A stretch of 64,000 bases of DNA from Pseudomonas sp. gcc21 (GTDB lineage Bacteria > Pseudomonadota > Gammaproteobacteria > Pseudomonadales > Pseudomonadaceae). The translations under genes and the position numbers were made by a program. The notes beneath the pieces are model-generated. The model did no database searches, was not told where the DNA came from, and saw only the letters and a list, made by a program, of their open reading frames with translations. Location of the stretch: NCBI RefSeq assembly GCF_012844345.1, contig NZ_CP051625.1, forward strand, positions 2,666,001 to 2,730,000, read 5' to 3'. This document shows, piece after piece, positions 50,008 to 59,015 of this stretch (positions within the stretch are counted from its first letter, which is position 1; every line of letters begins with the position of its first letter).

Positions 50008-50931
50008 ATGACCCTCACCGAGTTGCGCTACATCGTGACCCTTGCCCAGGAACAGCATTTCGGCCATGCGGCTGAACGGTGCCATGTTTCGCAGCCTACC
50101 CTGAGCGTAGGCGTCAAGAAGCTTGAAGACGAGCTCGGCGTCATGATTTTCGAGCGCAGCAAGAGTGCCGTCCGGGTAACACCGGTGGGCGAGCGCATCG
50201 TCTCCCAGGCGCAAAAAGTGCTTGAAGAAGCGCTGACCATCCGCGAGCTGGCCAGCGCGGGCAAGAATCAGATCTCCACACCACTCAAGGTCGGCGCGAT
50301 CTACACCATCGGACCCTATCTGTTTCCACATCTGGTGCCGCAATTGCACCGCGTTGCGCCGGAAATGCCTCTTTATATTGAAGAGAATTTCACCCACATA
50401 TTGCGCGACAAACTGCGCAACGGCGAACTGGATGCGATTATCGTTGCCCTGCCATTCAGCGAACCGGATGTATTGACCCGCCCACTCTACGACGAGCCGT
50501 TCAGCCTGCTGGTGCCGGCCTCACATCCCTGGGCCAAGCGCGACAAGGTCGATCTCCACGAACTCGATGATGACAAGCTGTTGTTGCTGGGCGAAGGGCA
50601 TTGTTTCCGCGATCAGGTGCTCGAAGCGTGCCCGACTGTCCGCAAGGGCGAGGAGCAGCATCGCCACACCACGGTTGAGTCCAGCTCGCTGGAAACCATC
50701 CGGCATATGGTGGCGTCCGGCATCGGCATGACGGTGCTGCCGATGTCCGCAGCGGATGACCGCTATTACAGCTCCGATCTGCTGGTCACCAAGAATTTCA
50801 CCCCACCCGCGCCCTACCGTACGGTTGCCGTGGCCTGGCGCGCCAGTTTCCCGCGTCCCAAGGCGGTGGAATTGTTGAGCGACTCGATTCGCCTGTGCTC
50901 AGTCAAACCCGCCCCGACGGATGTCGAGTAA
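50008..50931 (+). CDS. oxyR: Hydrogen peroxide sensor and regulator OxyR
   Basis: 307-residue LysR-type regulator. The redox cysteines are Cys199 (GEGHCFRDQ) and Cys208 (LEACP), at the same numbering as E. coli OxyR, so disulfide activation is expected. N-terminal HTH: FGHAAERCHVSQPTLSVGVK (about 18-37). It starts directly upstream of recG, with three bases between stop and start, so they are likely co-transcribed as in P. aeruginosa. Confidence 0.96.
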   Translation: MTLTELRYIVTLAQEQHFGHAAERCHVSQPTLSVGVKKLEDELGVMIFERSKSAVRVTPVGERIVSQAQKVLEEALTIRELASAGKNQISTPLKVGAIYTIGPYLFPHLVPQLHRVAPEMPLYIEENFTHILRDKLRNGELDAIIVALPFSEPDVLTRPLYDEPFSLLVPASHPWAKRDKVDLHELDDDKLLLLGEGHCFRDQVLEACPTVRKGEEQHRHTTVESSSLETIRHMVASGIGMTVLPMSAADDRYYSSDLLVTKNFTPPAPYRTVAVAWRASFPRPKAVELLSDSIRLCSVKPAPTDVE

Positions 50932-50934
50932 CCG

Positions 50935-53019
50935 ATGCTCCCTGCGCCGGAACGCACCGCACTCACCGTCCTCAAGGGGATCGGGCCGGCGGTAGCCGAG
51001 AAGCTTGAGCGGCTCGGACTGAAGAGCGTCCAGGACATCCTTTTTCACCTGCCGCTGCGGTATCAGGATCGCACCCGCATAACGCCGATCGGCGCGCTTC
51101 GGCCGGGCGTGGATGCCGTTATCGAGGGTGTGGTCGCCGGCGCAGATGTGGTAATGGGGCGGCGAAAAAGTCTGCTGGTTCGGCTGCAGGACGGCAGCGG
51201 CACCATCAGTTTGCGATTCTATTATTTCTCGGGTGCTCTGAAGAGCAACCTGCAACGTGGCAGCCACTGGCGCTGCTATGGTGAAGTGCGTCCCGGCGCC
51301 TCGGGCCTGGAAATCTATCATCCCGAGATGTCCAGTCTCGACAGCGCTCAATCCGCGCCAGTCGAACAGACCCTGACGCCCATCTACCCGGCAACCGAGG
51401 GACTGTCCCAGCAGCGGCTGCGCAATCTCAGTGAGGCTGCTTTGCAGTGGTTGGACCAGGGCAACAGTCTGGTTGATCTGCTGCCCGCCGAGTTCAGCCA
51501 GCAGTATCGGCTCGCGCCACTTCGCGAGGCGATTCACACATTGCACCGCCCGCCACCGGATATAGATCTCGAAGCGCTTGAGGAAGGCCGTCACTGGGCA
51601 CAACACCGGCTAGCGTTTGAAGAGCTGATGGCGCACCAGCTGGTGATGCTGCGTCTGCGCGCGGAGATTCGCTCCCGCGCGGCGCCAGCGATGCAGGCAA
51701 GCGGCGCGCTGGCGCAGGATTATCTACGACTGCTTGGCTTCCCCCTGACCGGTGCACAACAACGCGTCGCTGGTGAAGTCATCGCCGACCTGCAACAGCC
51801 ACGCCCCATGTTGCGCCTGGTTCAGGGCGACGTGGGCGCAGGCAAAACAGTCGTCGCGGCTCTGGCTGCCCTGCACGCGCTGGAAGCTGGCTGGCAGGTC
51901 GCGCTCATGGCGCCGACGGAAATCCTGGCCGAGCAGCACTTCATCAATTTCCAGCGCTGGTTCACCCCGCTGGGCATCTCCGTGGCATGGATGGCCGGAA
52001 AGCTCAAAGGCAAGGCGCGGGCCAATCAGCTTCAGCTTATTGCAACGGGTGATGCGGCCATGGTGGTGGGTACGCACGCGCTGTTCCAGCCGGAGGTGCA
52101 CTTCAACAATCTGGGGCTGGCGATTATCGATGAACAGCATCGATTCGGTGTCCAGCAACGGCTGGCGCTGCGCGATAAGGGCGCGGCGGAGCGCTTCTCC
52201 CCGCACCAGCTGATCATGACCGCCACACCTATTCCACGCACGCTGGCCATGAGCGCCTATGCTGATCTGGATACCTCGGTCCTTGACGAACTGCCTCCGG
52301 GACGCACACCCATCAACACCGTACTGGTCGCCGACACGCGGCGCGAGGAAGTGGTAGAGCGTGTGCGTGCCGGCTGCGCTCAGGGCCGCCAGGCTTATTG
52401 GGTATGCACCCTGATCGAGGAGTCCGAACAGCTACAGGCCCAGGCTGCGGAGGTAACCTGGGCAGAGCTCTGTGAAAGCCTGCCTGAACTGTCTATCGGC
52501 TTGATTCACGGCCGCATGAAAGCCGCCGAGAAAGCCGAGATCATGGCAGCGTTCAAGGGAGGCGATCTGCATCTGCTGGTCGCGACCACGGTCATCGAGG
52601 TAGGGGTAGACGTTCCCAACGCCAGCCTGATGATCATCGAGAATCCCGAGCGGCTCGGACTGGCGCAACTGCATCAGCTGCGCGGGCGGGTTGGACGCGG
52701 CAGTACCGCTAGCCATTGTGTATTGCTCTATCACGCACCGCTGTCGGCGCTGGGCCGCGAACGGCTCGGCATCATGCGTGAAAGCTCGGATGGCTTTGTC
52801 ATTGCCGAGAAAGACCTCGAACTGCGCGGGCCCGGCGAAGTACTGGGCACCCGGCAAACCGGCTTGGTGCAGTTTCGCGTCGCCGATCTGGTGCGTGACG
52901 CTGACCTGTTACCCCAGGTGCAGCTCGCCGCGCAGAATCTCGCTACTCAGCACCCCCGGCTGGTCCAACCACTGGTTGATCGTTGGCTGGCTCACGGCCA
53001 GCAGTTCGCTCAGGTCTGA
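50935..53019 (+). CDS. recG: ATP-dependent DNA helicase RecG
   Basis: 694-residue branched-DNA helicase for replication-fork reversal. N-terminal wedge domain (about 1-150), helicase motifs: Walker A GDVGAGKTVVA (about 298-308), motif II DEQH (about 396-399), motif III TATPIPRTL and motif VI QLRGRVGRG. The RecG-specific C-terminal block is present to the end. Translated close behind oxyR. Confidence 0.97.
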   Translation: MLPAPERTALTVLKGIGPAVAEKLERLGLKSVQDILFHLPLRYQDRTRITPIGALRPGVDAVIEGVVAGADVVMGRRKSLLVRLQDGSGTISLRFYYFSGALKSNLQRGSHWRCYGEVRPGASGLEIYHPEMSSLDSAQSAPVEQTLTPIYPATEGLSQQRLRNLSEAALQWLDQGNSLVDLLPAEFSQQYRLAPLREAIHTLHRPPPDIDLEALEEGRHWAQHRLAFEELMAHQLVMLRLRAEIRSRAAPAMQASGALAQDYLRLLGFPLTGAQQRVAGEVIADLQQPRPMLRLVQGDVGAGKTVVAALAALHALEAGWQVALMAPTEILAEQHFINFQRWFTPLGISVAWMAGKLKGKARANQLQLIATGDAAMVVGTHALFQPEVHFNNLGLAIIDEQHRFGVQQRLALRDKGAAERFSPHQLIMTATPIPRTLAMSAYADLDTSVLDELPPGRTPINTVLVADTRREEVVERVRAGCAQGRQAYWVCTLIEESEQLQAQAAEVTWAELCESLPELSIGLIHGRMKAAEKAEIMAAFKGGDLHLLVATTVIEVGVDVPNASLMIIENPERLGLAQLHQLRGRVGRGSTASHCVLLYHAPLSALGRERLGIMRESSDGFVIAEKDLELRGPGEVLGTRQTGLVQFRVADLVRDADLLPQVQLAAQNLATQHPRLVQPLVDRWLAHGQQFAQV

Positions 53020-53150
53020 TGGCCGAGACTGACGGGAAGATACCCCTATTTAGTCGCGCCCTCCAGCTCGGGCGCGACAGCACGACCGGTTGCTGCGTGC
53101 TACCATCAGCGCAAAGCCTGCCCTAGGCAGTACCGGCATAAGGACTCCTC

Positions 53151-54554
53151 ATGAATACCCATTCGGCCACTGAAACCGACGGCATAAGCCTGCCTGATCT
53201 GATTGAAAAACAGTTACAGCAACAGGGAATACGTTACCGTTTACGCCAGGCAGGGCAAGACGAGGTCACCCCACGCCGCGTGCAGGCCTGTCTGTTGGCC
53301 GACAGCGATGGGAGCGTGCTCGCGCTCTTCCCGAGGGATCATCTGCTCGACCTTAAGCGTGTCGGCGAATTGCTCGGCCGCGAGCTTGAGCCATTGCGTG
53401 ATCAGCGTCTGCAAAAACTGCTTTCCCAGCATCAACTGAACCAGTTGCCGGGCCTGCCGATGCTGTTCAACTCACCGGCAATTTTTGAGCAAAGCCTGGG
53501 TGATGAGCCTGTGGTGTGGATGGACAGCGGCTTGCAAGGCTGGTGTCTGGAGCTGGATCAGGCCGACGCCCGCGTGCTGATGGCAAAGGCCAGTTCCGGC
53601 CACTTTTCCGTGCCACTGAGCAGCCTGGCCAGCTTGCCTGATGACCCCGAGCAGGATCGTCAGGATCTCAGCGATGCGGTTCGCAACTTCACTGCACTGC
53701 GCATGCGGCAGCGCCTGGAAGAAACCATAGAAATCCCCCCGCTGCCCCAGTCCGCGCAAAAAATCATGAAACTGCGCGTCAACCCGGACGCAAGCATCGA
53801 AGAGCTTGCCGACCTGGTGGAAACCGATCCGAGTCTGGCAGCGCAGGTGGTCAGCTGGGCATCATCGCCGTTCTACGCTGCGCCCGGGAAGATCCGCTCG
53901 GTGGAAGATGCCATCGGCCGCGTGCTGGGTTTCGATCTGGTTATCAATCTGGCGGTGGGCCTGGCGCTCGGCAAGACTTTCACGTTACCTAAAGACTCGG
54001 CCGAACGTACTACGCCCTATTGGGAACAGGCGATTTACACAGCCGCAGTGATCGAAGGCCTTGCCCGGGCCATGCCGGTTGCGAAGCGCCCTGAAATGGG
54101 TCTGAATTATCTCGCCGGTCTGCTGCACAACTTCGGCTACCTTGTGCTGGCGTATATCTTCCCGCCGCATTTCAAGATGATCTGTCGGCATGTCGAAGCA
54201 AATCCGCATGTTCCGCCACATCTCGTTGACCAGCATTTGCTGGGCGTGACGCGCGATCAGATTGGCAGCTGGCTGATGCGCTACTGGGATATGCCCGCCG
54301 AGATATCTACCGCTATCCGCTATCAACACGACCCGGACTACCAGGGCAATCTGCACCTGTACACCAACCTGGCTTATCTGAGCCTGGCGCTATTGTCCGA
54401 ACGAGGAATAGGTAGCGGGTCTGAAATGCCGATTCCGCCGGCCTTGCTGGAGCGACTGGGTCTGACTGCGGAAGGTGCTGCCAAGGCGGCAGACAAAGTA
54501 CTGGAAGCGCGCGATGCGTTACGCAAACTGGTCAATGTGTACCAGCACGGCTAG
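53151..54554 (+). CDS. HDOD protein with N-terminal YbaK/EbsC-like domain
   Basis: 467-residue protein. Residues about 12-165 resemble the YbaK/EbsC (aminoacyl-tRNA editing) fold and residues about 190-410 are an HDOD domain (EIPPLPQSAQKIMKLRVNPD, LLHNFGYLVLAYIFPP). HDOD domains are catalytically dead relatives of HD phosphohydrolases and work as scaffolds in signalling. Its relative PA5346 sits at the same place in P. aeruginosa between recG and HU. The function is unproven; the editing domain may also be non-catalytic. Confidence 0.85.
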   Translation: MNTHSATETDGISLPDLIEKQLQQQGIRYRLRQAGQDEVTPRRVQACLLADSDGSVLALFPRDHLLDLKRVGELLGRELEPLRDQRLQKLLSQHQLNQLPGLPMLFNSPAIFEQSLGDEPVVWMDSGLQGWCLELDQADARVLMAKASSGHFSVPLSSLASLPDDPEQDRQDLSDAVRNFTALRMRQRLEETIEIPPLPQSAQKIMKLRVNPDASIEELADLVETDPSLAAQVVSWASSPFYAAPGKIRSVEDAIGRVLGFDLVINLAVGLALGKTFTLPKDSAERTTPYWEQAIYTAAVIEGLARAMPVAKRPEMGLNYLAGLLHNFGYLVLAYIFPPHFKMICRHVEANPHVPPHLVDQHLLGVTRDQIGSWLMRYWDMPAEISTAIRYQHDPDYQGNLHLYTNLAYLSLALLSERGIGSGSEMPIPPALLERLGLTAEGAAKAADKVLEARDALRKLVNVYQHG

Positions 54555-54599
54555 TGTCGGAATGGGCGCGTGCGGTGATACAGAAGAAGATACCGCTAT

Positions 54600-54630
54600 C
54601 GGAGGCTCAGTGGTGACACTGCAGCCTCCG
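54600..54630. other. Imperfect hairpin between convergent HDOD and HU genes
   Basis: CGGAGGC (54600-54606) pairs with GCCTCCG (54624-54630), and AGTG with CACT inside, separated by small bulges. No T-run, so it may be a weak 3' structure for either transcript. Confidence 0.45.
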
Positions 54631-54638
54631 ATTACCAC

Positions 54639-54911
54639 TTAATTGATCGAATCCTTGAGACTTTTGCCTGGCTTGAAGGAGACGGTATTACTGGCTTTGA
54701 TCTGAACAGGTTCGCCCGTTTGCGGGTTTTTGCCTGTCCGGGCGCCACGATGTCGTTGCAAAAAGGTTCCGAAGCCGACCAGGGTCACCGTTTCTTTCTT
54801 GCTCAGTGCCTGGGTGATTTCATCGAGAACTGCATTGAGTACACGGCTTGCCTGTTCCTTGCTTAGGTCAGCCTTGTCGGCGATTGCCGCGGCGATATCC
54901 GGTTTACGCAT
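54639..54911 (-). CDS. hupA: HU-family nucleoid DNA-binding protein
   Basis: 90-residue HU/IHF-fold protein. Signature GFGTFLQRHRGARTGKNPQT (about 47-66) with the DNA-binding beta arm, and C-terminal VSFKPGKSLKDSIN. ATG 54911 (MRKPDIAAAIADKADL) has GAGG before it; the open frame to 54977 is not homologous. The P. aeruginosa gene at this place (PA5348) is called hupA; IHF is excluded by the HU-type sequence. Confidence 0.92.
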   Translation of the reverse strand: MRKPDIAAAIADKADLSKEQASRVLNAVLDEITQALSKKETVTLVGFGTFLQRHRGARTGKNPQTGEPVQIKASNTVSFKPGKSLKDSIN

Positions 54912-55301
54912 AAAGAGCCTCGTTATCTGTTGTTGTATTCCGCCGCGTCCTTCGCAGCGGCGCCAGCAGGCAGCCAACCCCTCTCGGGCGGCCTGCGCAG
55001 CCAGATCAGCATCGCAGAAGTAGCGGCTATGCGCCAGCCCTTGATCAAGTCATCGGCGATGGGAGAGCGGTTTTTTCCGACAAAAGGCGGCTTATCCCAG
55101 GAACGGGACGCTTATTTTAGTAAACATCGAGAACGAGATTGCCCAAACGCGTGAGGCAACATGCTATTACTCACTGACGGCAACGCTCTGAACGGCGCCT
55201 TTGCGTCATAGGAGAGTTGAATGTCGAGGAAGAATTCGCACGCAGCCGCCCGCCCCTTATTGCGAATCGGTGCGGGCGTGCGAGAAGGGTAGAATCTGTT
55301 T
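54912..55301. other. Gene-free 390-bp region between HU and rubredoxin reductase
   Basis: No coding region with support. It holds the HU promoter region and, at 55236-55283, a large bulged hairpin (TCGCAC and GCCCGC on the left, GCGGGC and GTGCGA on the right, 18-base loop) about 20 bp past the rubredoxin reductase stop, which may end that minus-strand transcript. A small GC hairpin lies near 54942-54963. Confidence 0.5.
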
Positions 55302-56456
55302 CTAAACCAACCAGCCGGGAAGCTGTCGGTTCAATTGCAGTTTTTCCATGACTGCCGCGCCGGTCAGCGCATAGCCGTGCAGGACGCCCTGCGCATCGTG
55401 GAACAAGGCGCGCTGGTCTGGGCCATCGCCAGTAACGGTCCACTCGCCTTCGGTTGCGGTAAGCGGCGGCGAAACCACCAGCGGGCAGGCAGGCGTCTTC
55501 ACCATGATCGGCATTGCGCTATAGCTGATCTCGGTCGGAGTGCCGGTCAGCGTCTTTGCAAGCGCCCGTGCGCAGGTCATCAACGGCATCACATACATCA
55601 AGCTCAAGGAGGCAACTTCTGCGCAGTCACCCAGCGCGTAGATGTGTTCGGCTGAGCTTCGCAACTGGCGATCGACACTGATGCCCTTGGCGACGTCCAG
55701 CCCGGCGGCTTCAGCCAGCCCCCGATTGGGCACCAGGCCAATGGCGGACAGCACCTGCTCGGCCTCGACACGGGTACCCTCTTCGAGCGTGATACACACA
55801 CCTCTATCAGTCGAGTCCATCTGCCGAATGCCCTGGCCCAGATGGAAGCGTACGCCCAGGCTTTCCAACGAGGCTCTGACCGGTTCGGCCACCTGGGCAG
55901 GAATCAGGCCAGCCATCAACGTCCGGTCCGGTGCGACCACCTGAACCTCGAACCCGGCGGCAGCCAGATCATTGGCGAACTCACTGCCAATCAGTCCCGC
56001 GCCGACAATCGCCACAGAGCGCTTACCCAGCAGCGCCCGACGAAAGCGCGCATAGTCAGTCAGGTCATTGATCGATAGCAGGTGTTCGCCCAACGCCTGA
56101 GCACCGGGGAGCTCTCGCGCCAAAGCCCCGGTAGCCAGCACCAGATCGCTGTATTGCACCCGCCGCTGACCTACCGTCAGGCTACGGGTCGCCGGGTCGA
56201 TAGCGTCGACCCGGGTGTGAACAAGGATTTCTGCATCGAGCTGAGCCGCCATCGCAGCAGCGTCCTGCATGGCCAGCTCGTCTGCCTCCTTGCCTTTGGC
56301 GAAGCCGGTGGACAACAGGGGCTTGGAGTAAAAGCGGCCGTCATCGGCGGTAATCAGCAGCAACGGACGGCTACTGTCGAGCTTGCGAAATTCCTTGGCC
56401 AGGTTATAGCCGGCCAAACCGGTACCGACGATTACCAGCGGAAATGCATCAGACAC
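55302..56456 (-). CDS. rubB: Rubredoxin-NAD(P) reductase
   Basis: 384-residue FAD flavoprotein that reduces rubredoxin for alkane hydroxylation or oxidative-stress electron flow. GTG start at 56456 with AAGGA upstream. FAD motif GTGLAGYNLA (10-19), NAD motif GAGLIGSEFANDL (about 151-163), and the YALGDCAEV block near 275. It lies 22 bp after rubA, as in P. aeruginosa, where the pair serves alkane degradation. Confidence 0.93.
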   Translation of the reverse strand: MSDAFPLVIVGTGLAGYNLAKEFRKLDSSRPLLLITADDGRFYSKPLLSTGFAKGKEADELAMQDAAAMAAQLDAEILVHTRVDAIDPATRSLTVGQRRVQYSDLVLATGALARELPGAQALGEHLLSINDLTDYARFRRALLGKRSVAIVGAGLIGSEFANDLAAAGFEVQVVAPDRTLMAGLIPAQVAEPVRASLESLGVRFHLGQGIRQMDSTDRGVCITLEEGTRVEAEQVLSAIGLVPNRGLAEAAGLDVAKGISVDRQLRSSAEHIYALGDCAEVASLSLMYVMPLMTCARALAKTLTGTPTEISYSAMPIMVKTPACPLVVSPPLTATEGEWTVTGDGPDQRALFHDAQGVLHGYALTGAAVMEKLQLNRQLPGWLV

Positions 56457-56478
56457 TATATGAATCCTTGAACAGAGA

Positions 56479-56646
56479 TCAGCCGATCGAAATCATCTCG
56501 AAATCTTCCTTGCCCACACCGCAATCGGGGCACTGCCAGTCGGCAGGAACATCTTCCCAGGCGGTGCCTGGTGCAATGCCGTCGTCCGGCCAGCCTTCAG
56601 CTTCGTCATAGATAAAACCACACACGATACATTGCCATTTTTTCAT
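56479..56646 (-). CDS. rubA: Rubredoxin
   Basis: 55-residue iron protein, read by hand on the minus strand ([10 protein letters not shown] start). The iron site CxxC pairs are C6/C9 and C39/C42 (QCPDCGVG); the middle is [20 protein letters not shown]. Two ATGs are in different frames; ATG 56646 gives the standard rubredoxin start. It is read first in an operon with rubB. P. aeruginosa has two rubredoxins here; only one is present. Confidence 0.95.
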   Translation of the reverse strand: MKKWQCIVCGFIYDEAEGWPDDGIAPGTAWEDVPADWQCPDCGVGKEDFEMISIG

Positions 56647-56783
56647 TCATGGATCCCAGGTAGCCAAAACTGGAACGACACTACCGGATTCACCGGCGCA
56701 CGCCAAGCACAGGCACTGGCGCGCTGCGCGCGACATTCGTGATAACCTTGCGGCATTATCCACCTGCAATCCGGCTACAAAAC

Positions 56784-57308
56784 GTGAGACTTCCCGACTG
56801 GCATTTCGCCGCCCGACATCCCAGCAAACCCGCGGGATTGTTGCTGGATTGGCTACAGAACGAAGAGTCGCTGACCCAACGTCTGACCGAAGCGGGCGAT
56901 AACGATTTCAGAGTCGAATTGCTCCAGCAAACACAGCAGCCCGCCCGTACAGACGAAGCCTGTTCGCTGGATCTCGAACCCGGTACTCAAGTGTGGGTGC
57001 GCGAGGTACTACTGCATACTGCTGGCGCCCCGCGCGTATTTGCCCGCAGCGTCGCCCCGCTGCACACGCTGGCTGAAGCGAAGGCCGACCTGACTAACCT
57101 GGGCTCGCGCAGTCTCGGCGAACTGCTGTTTCGTGGCGACCTGGACATCAGCCGCGGGCCCATTGAAATCAGTCTTTATCCCGCTGAGTGGTTGCCCCCG
57201 GCGTGGCGCAGCGAAACATGCTGGGCACGCCGCTCACGCTTCGGCGATGGGCGACTGAAACTGCTGGTATGTGAAGTGTTTCTAGAGGGCTGGCCGCCCG
57301 CCAGCTGA
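56784..57308 (+). CDS. ubiC: Chorismate pyruvate-lyase
   Basis: UbiC releases pyruvate from chorismate to give 4-hydroxybenzoate, the first step of ubiquinone synthesis. The 174-residue form from GTG 56784 fits the family better than the longest frame (GTG 56739, 189 residues), because E. coli UbiC has only about two dozen residues before the LLDWL block. Conserved: [19 protein letters not shown], and the C-terminal CWARRSRF with the active-site Arg. No convincing SD for either start. ubiA follows 25 bp later. Confidence 0.88.
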   Translation: MRLPDWHFAARHPSKPAGLLLDWLQNEESLTQRLTEAGDNDFRVELLQQTQQPARTDEACSLDLEPGTQVWVREVLLHTAGAPRVFARSVAPLHTLAEAKADLTNLGSRSLGELLFRGDLDISRGPIEISLYPAEWLPPAWRSETCWARRSRFGDGRLKLLVCEVFLEGWPPAS

Positions 57309-57333
57309 TCCCAATGTGGTACGGAGAATTGCT

Positions 57334-58224
57334 TTGCTTGGCTTGTTGATCAGACCTTTAGGCCGCGTTCACCCCCGGGCCCATGATTTCATCCAGCTGA
57401 TGCGTCTGGACCGACCCATCGGCACTTATCTGCTGTTATGGCCGACGCTCTGGGCACTATGGATTGCGGCCGAAGGCGTTCCCGACGGGTCAGTGTTGGC
57501 TATCTTCGTGCTTGGCGTAATCTTCATGCGCGCAGCCGGCTGCGTGATCAACGACTTCGCTGACCGAAAAATCGACGGTCATGTGCGGCGCACCACGCAG
57601 CGGCCTTTGGCAACTGGCCGCATCAGCTCGCGCGAGGCGTTGATTACCTTTGCGGTGCTGGTCGCCATCAGCGCCATGCTAGTGTTGCTGACCAACCGAA
57701 TGACCCTATTGCTGGCCTTTGGCGCAATATTCCTCGCTGCCATTTACCCCTTCTGCAAGCGCTTCACCTTCTATCCTCAGGTGGTACTCGGCGCGGCATT
57801 CTCCTGGGCCATTCCCATGGCCTTTGCTGCCCAGTCCGAAGCGCTGCCCAGTGCGCTGTGGCTGGTATTTCTCGCCAATCTGCTGTGGACCGTTGCCTAC
57901 GATACCGAATACGCCATGTGCGACCGGGAAGATGACCTGCGTATCGGCGTCAAATCAACGGCCATACTCTTTGGTGAATCGGACCGGCATATCATCGGCC
58001 TGCTCCAGGGGCTGACCTTGGTCTGCCTGTTATTGGCAGGCGCCCGCTTCGATCTGGGCATCTATTACCACCTGGGCCTGGTGGCGATGCTGGCCAGCTT
58101 CGGTTGGCAGCAATGGCTGATCCGCGAGCGCGAACCGCAAGCCTGCTTCGTTGCATTTCTGTCCAACCATTGGAGCGGAATGCTGGTGTTTATCGGCCTC
58201 GCGCTGGACTATTGGTTGGGCTGA
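57334..58224 (+). CDS. ubiA: 4-hydroxybenzoate octaprenyl/polyprenyltransferase
   Basis: Membrane prenyltransferase that couples 4-hydroxybenzoate to the polyprenyl tail. TTG 57334 is chosen because GGAG at 57323-57326 is 7 bases upstream and the resulting protein ([16 protein letters not shown]) is 296 residues, the same as P. aeruginosa UbiA; the longer frame begins at GTG 57316. Aspartate-rich motifs: [15 protein letters not shown] (about 70-84) and [17 protein letters not shown] (about 190-206). About eight membrane segments. Confidence 0.92.
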   Translation: MLGLLIRPLGRVHPRAHDFIQLMRLDRPIGTYLLLWPTLWALWIAAEGVPDGSVLAIFVLGVIFMRAAGCVINDFADRKIDGHVRRTTQRPLATGRISSREALITFAVLVAISAMLVLLTNRMTLLLAFGAIFLAAIYPFCKRFTFYPQVVLGAAFSWAIPMAFAAQSEALPSALWLVFLANLLWTVAYDTEYAMCDREDDLRIGVKSTAILFGESDRHIIGLLQGLTLVCLLLAGARFDLGIYYHLGLVAMLASFGWQQWLIREREPQACFVAFLSNHWSGMLVFIGLALDYWLG

Positions 58225-58241
58225 CTCCGGCAGCCGGCGTG

Positions 58242-58286
58242 CGGTCATACAACTGCAACAAAAATGTTATCTAATCGACGCATGTT
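58242..58286 (+). promoter_or_regulatory. Pho box with three half-sites in front of phoB
   Basis: Three 7-base half-sites, CGGTCAT (58242-58248), CTGCAAC (58253-58259) and ATGTTAT (58264-58270), with exactly 4-bp spacers, follow the 11-bp period of PhoB boxes (CTGTCAT-N4-CTGTCAT). CATGTT (58281-58286) could be the -10, ten bases further on, as in known PhoB promoters. Suggests autoregulation of phoBR. Confidence 0.65.
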
Positions 58287-58313
58287 TCAATCCGCAACGG
58301 GACGGTAGATACC

Positions 58314-59003
58314 ATGCAGGGAAAAACGATACTGATCGTCGATGATGAAGCACCTATCCGGGAGATGATTGCTGTCGCTCTGGAAATGGCCGGTTATGAG
58401 TGCCTTGAGGCAGACAACACCCAACAGGCCCATGCCAGCATCATCGATCGGCGACCTGACCTAATACTCCTTGACTGGATGCTCCCCGGCACCAGCGGTA
58501 TCGAACTGGCACGCCGGCTCAAGCGCGACGACATGACTGCTGATATCCCGATCATCATGCTCACCGCCAAGGGCGAAGAAGATAACAAGATCCAGGGGCT
58601 TGAGGTGGGTGCAGACGATTACATCACCAAACCCTTTTCCCCGCGTGAGTTAGTCGCGCGCCTGAAAGCGGTATTACGCCGCGCAGGACCGGCCGATGCT
58701 GAATCACCGCTGGAGGTGGACGGGCTTTGCCTGGACCCGGTCAGCCATCGCGTTACTATCGACGGCGAGCCTGCCGAGATCGGCCCCACCGAATACCGCC
58801 TGCTACTGTTTTTCATGACGCATCAGGAGCGCGCTTACACCCGCGGCCAGTTGCTAGACCAGGTCTGGGGTGGCAATGTCTACGTAGAAGAACGTACCGT
58901 AGACGTCCATATCAGACGCCTACGCAAGGCTTTGGGAAGCCGCTACGAGAACCTTGTGCAGACAGTCAGAGGGACCGGCTACCGGTTCTCCACCAAAGGC
59001 TGA
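58314..59003 (+). CDS. phoB: Phosphate-limitation response regulator PhoB
   Basis: 229-residue OmpR-family regulator. Receiver domain (1-120) with Asp10/Asp11, phosphoacceptor Asp54 (LLDWMLPGT) and conserved Lys (TKPFSP). C-terminal winged helix (about 130-229) with [14 protein letters not shown] and [14 protein letters not shown]. It activates genes with Pho boxes when phosphate is scarce. The next gene is phoR, 12 bp downstream; pstS with its own Pho box is 4.5 kb away. Confidence 0.97.
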   Translation: MQGKTILIVDDEAPIREMIAVALEMAGYECLEADNTQQAHASIIDRRPDLILLDWMLPGTSGIELARRLKRDDMTADIPIIMLTAKGEEDNKIQGLEVGADDYITKPFSPRELVARLKAVLRRAGPADAESPLEVDGLCLDPVSHRVTIDGEPAEIGPTEYRLLLFFMTHQERAYTRGQLLDQVWGGNVYVEERTVDVHIRRLRKALGSRYENLVQTVRGTGYRFSTKG

Positions 59004-59015
59004 AGGGGCTCGATC

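Noticed and set aside
56757..56765. DnaA-box-like TTATCCACC upstream of ubiC
   Set aside because: Single mismatched copy with no cluster, AT-rich region or origin genes. Not an origin.
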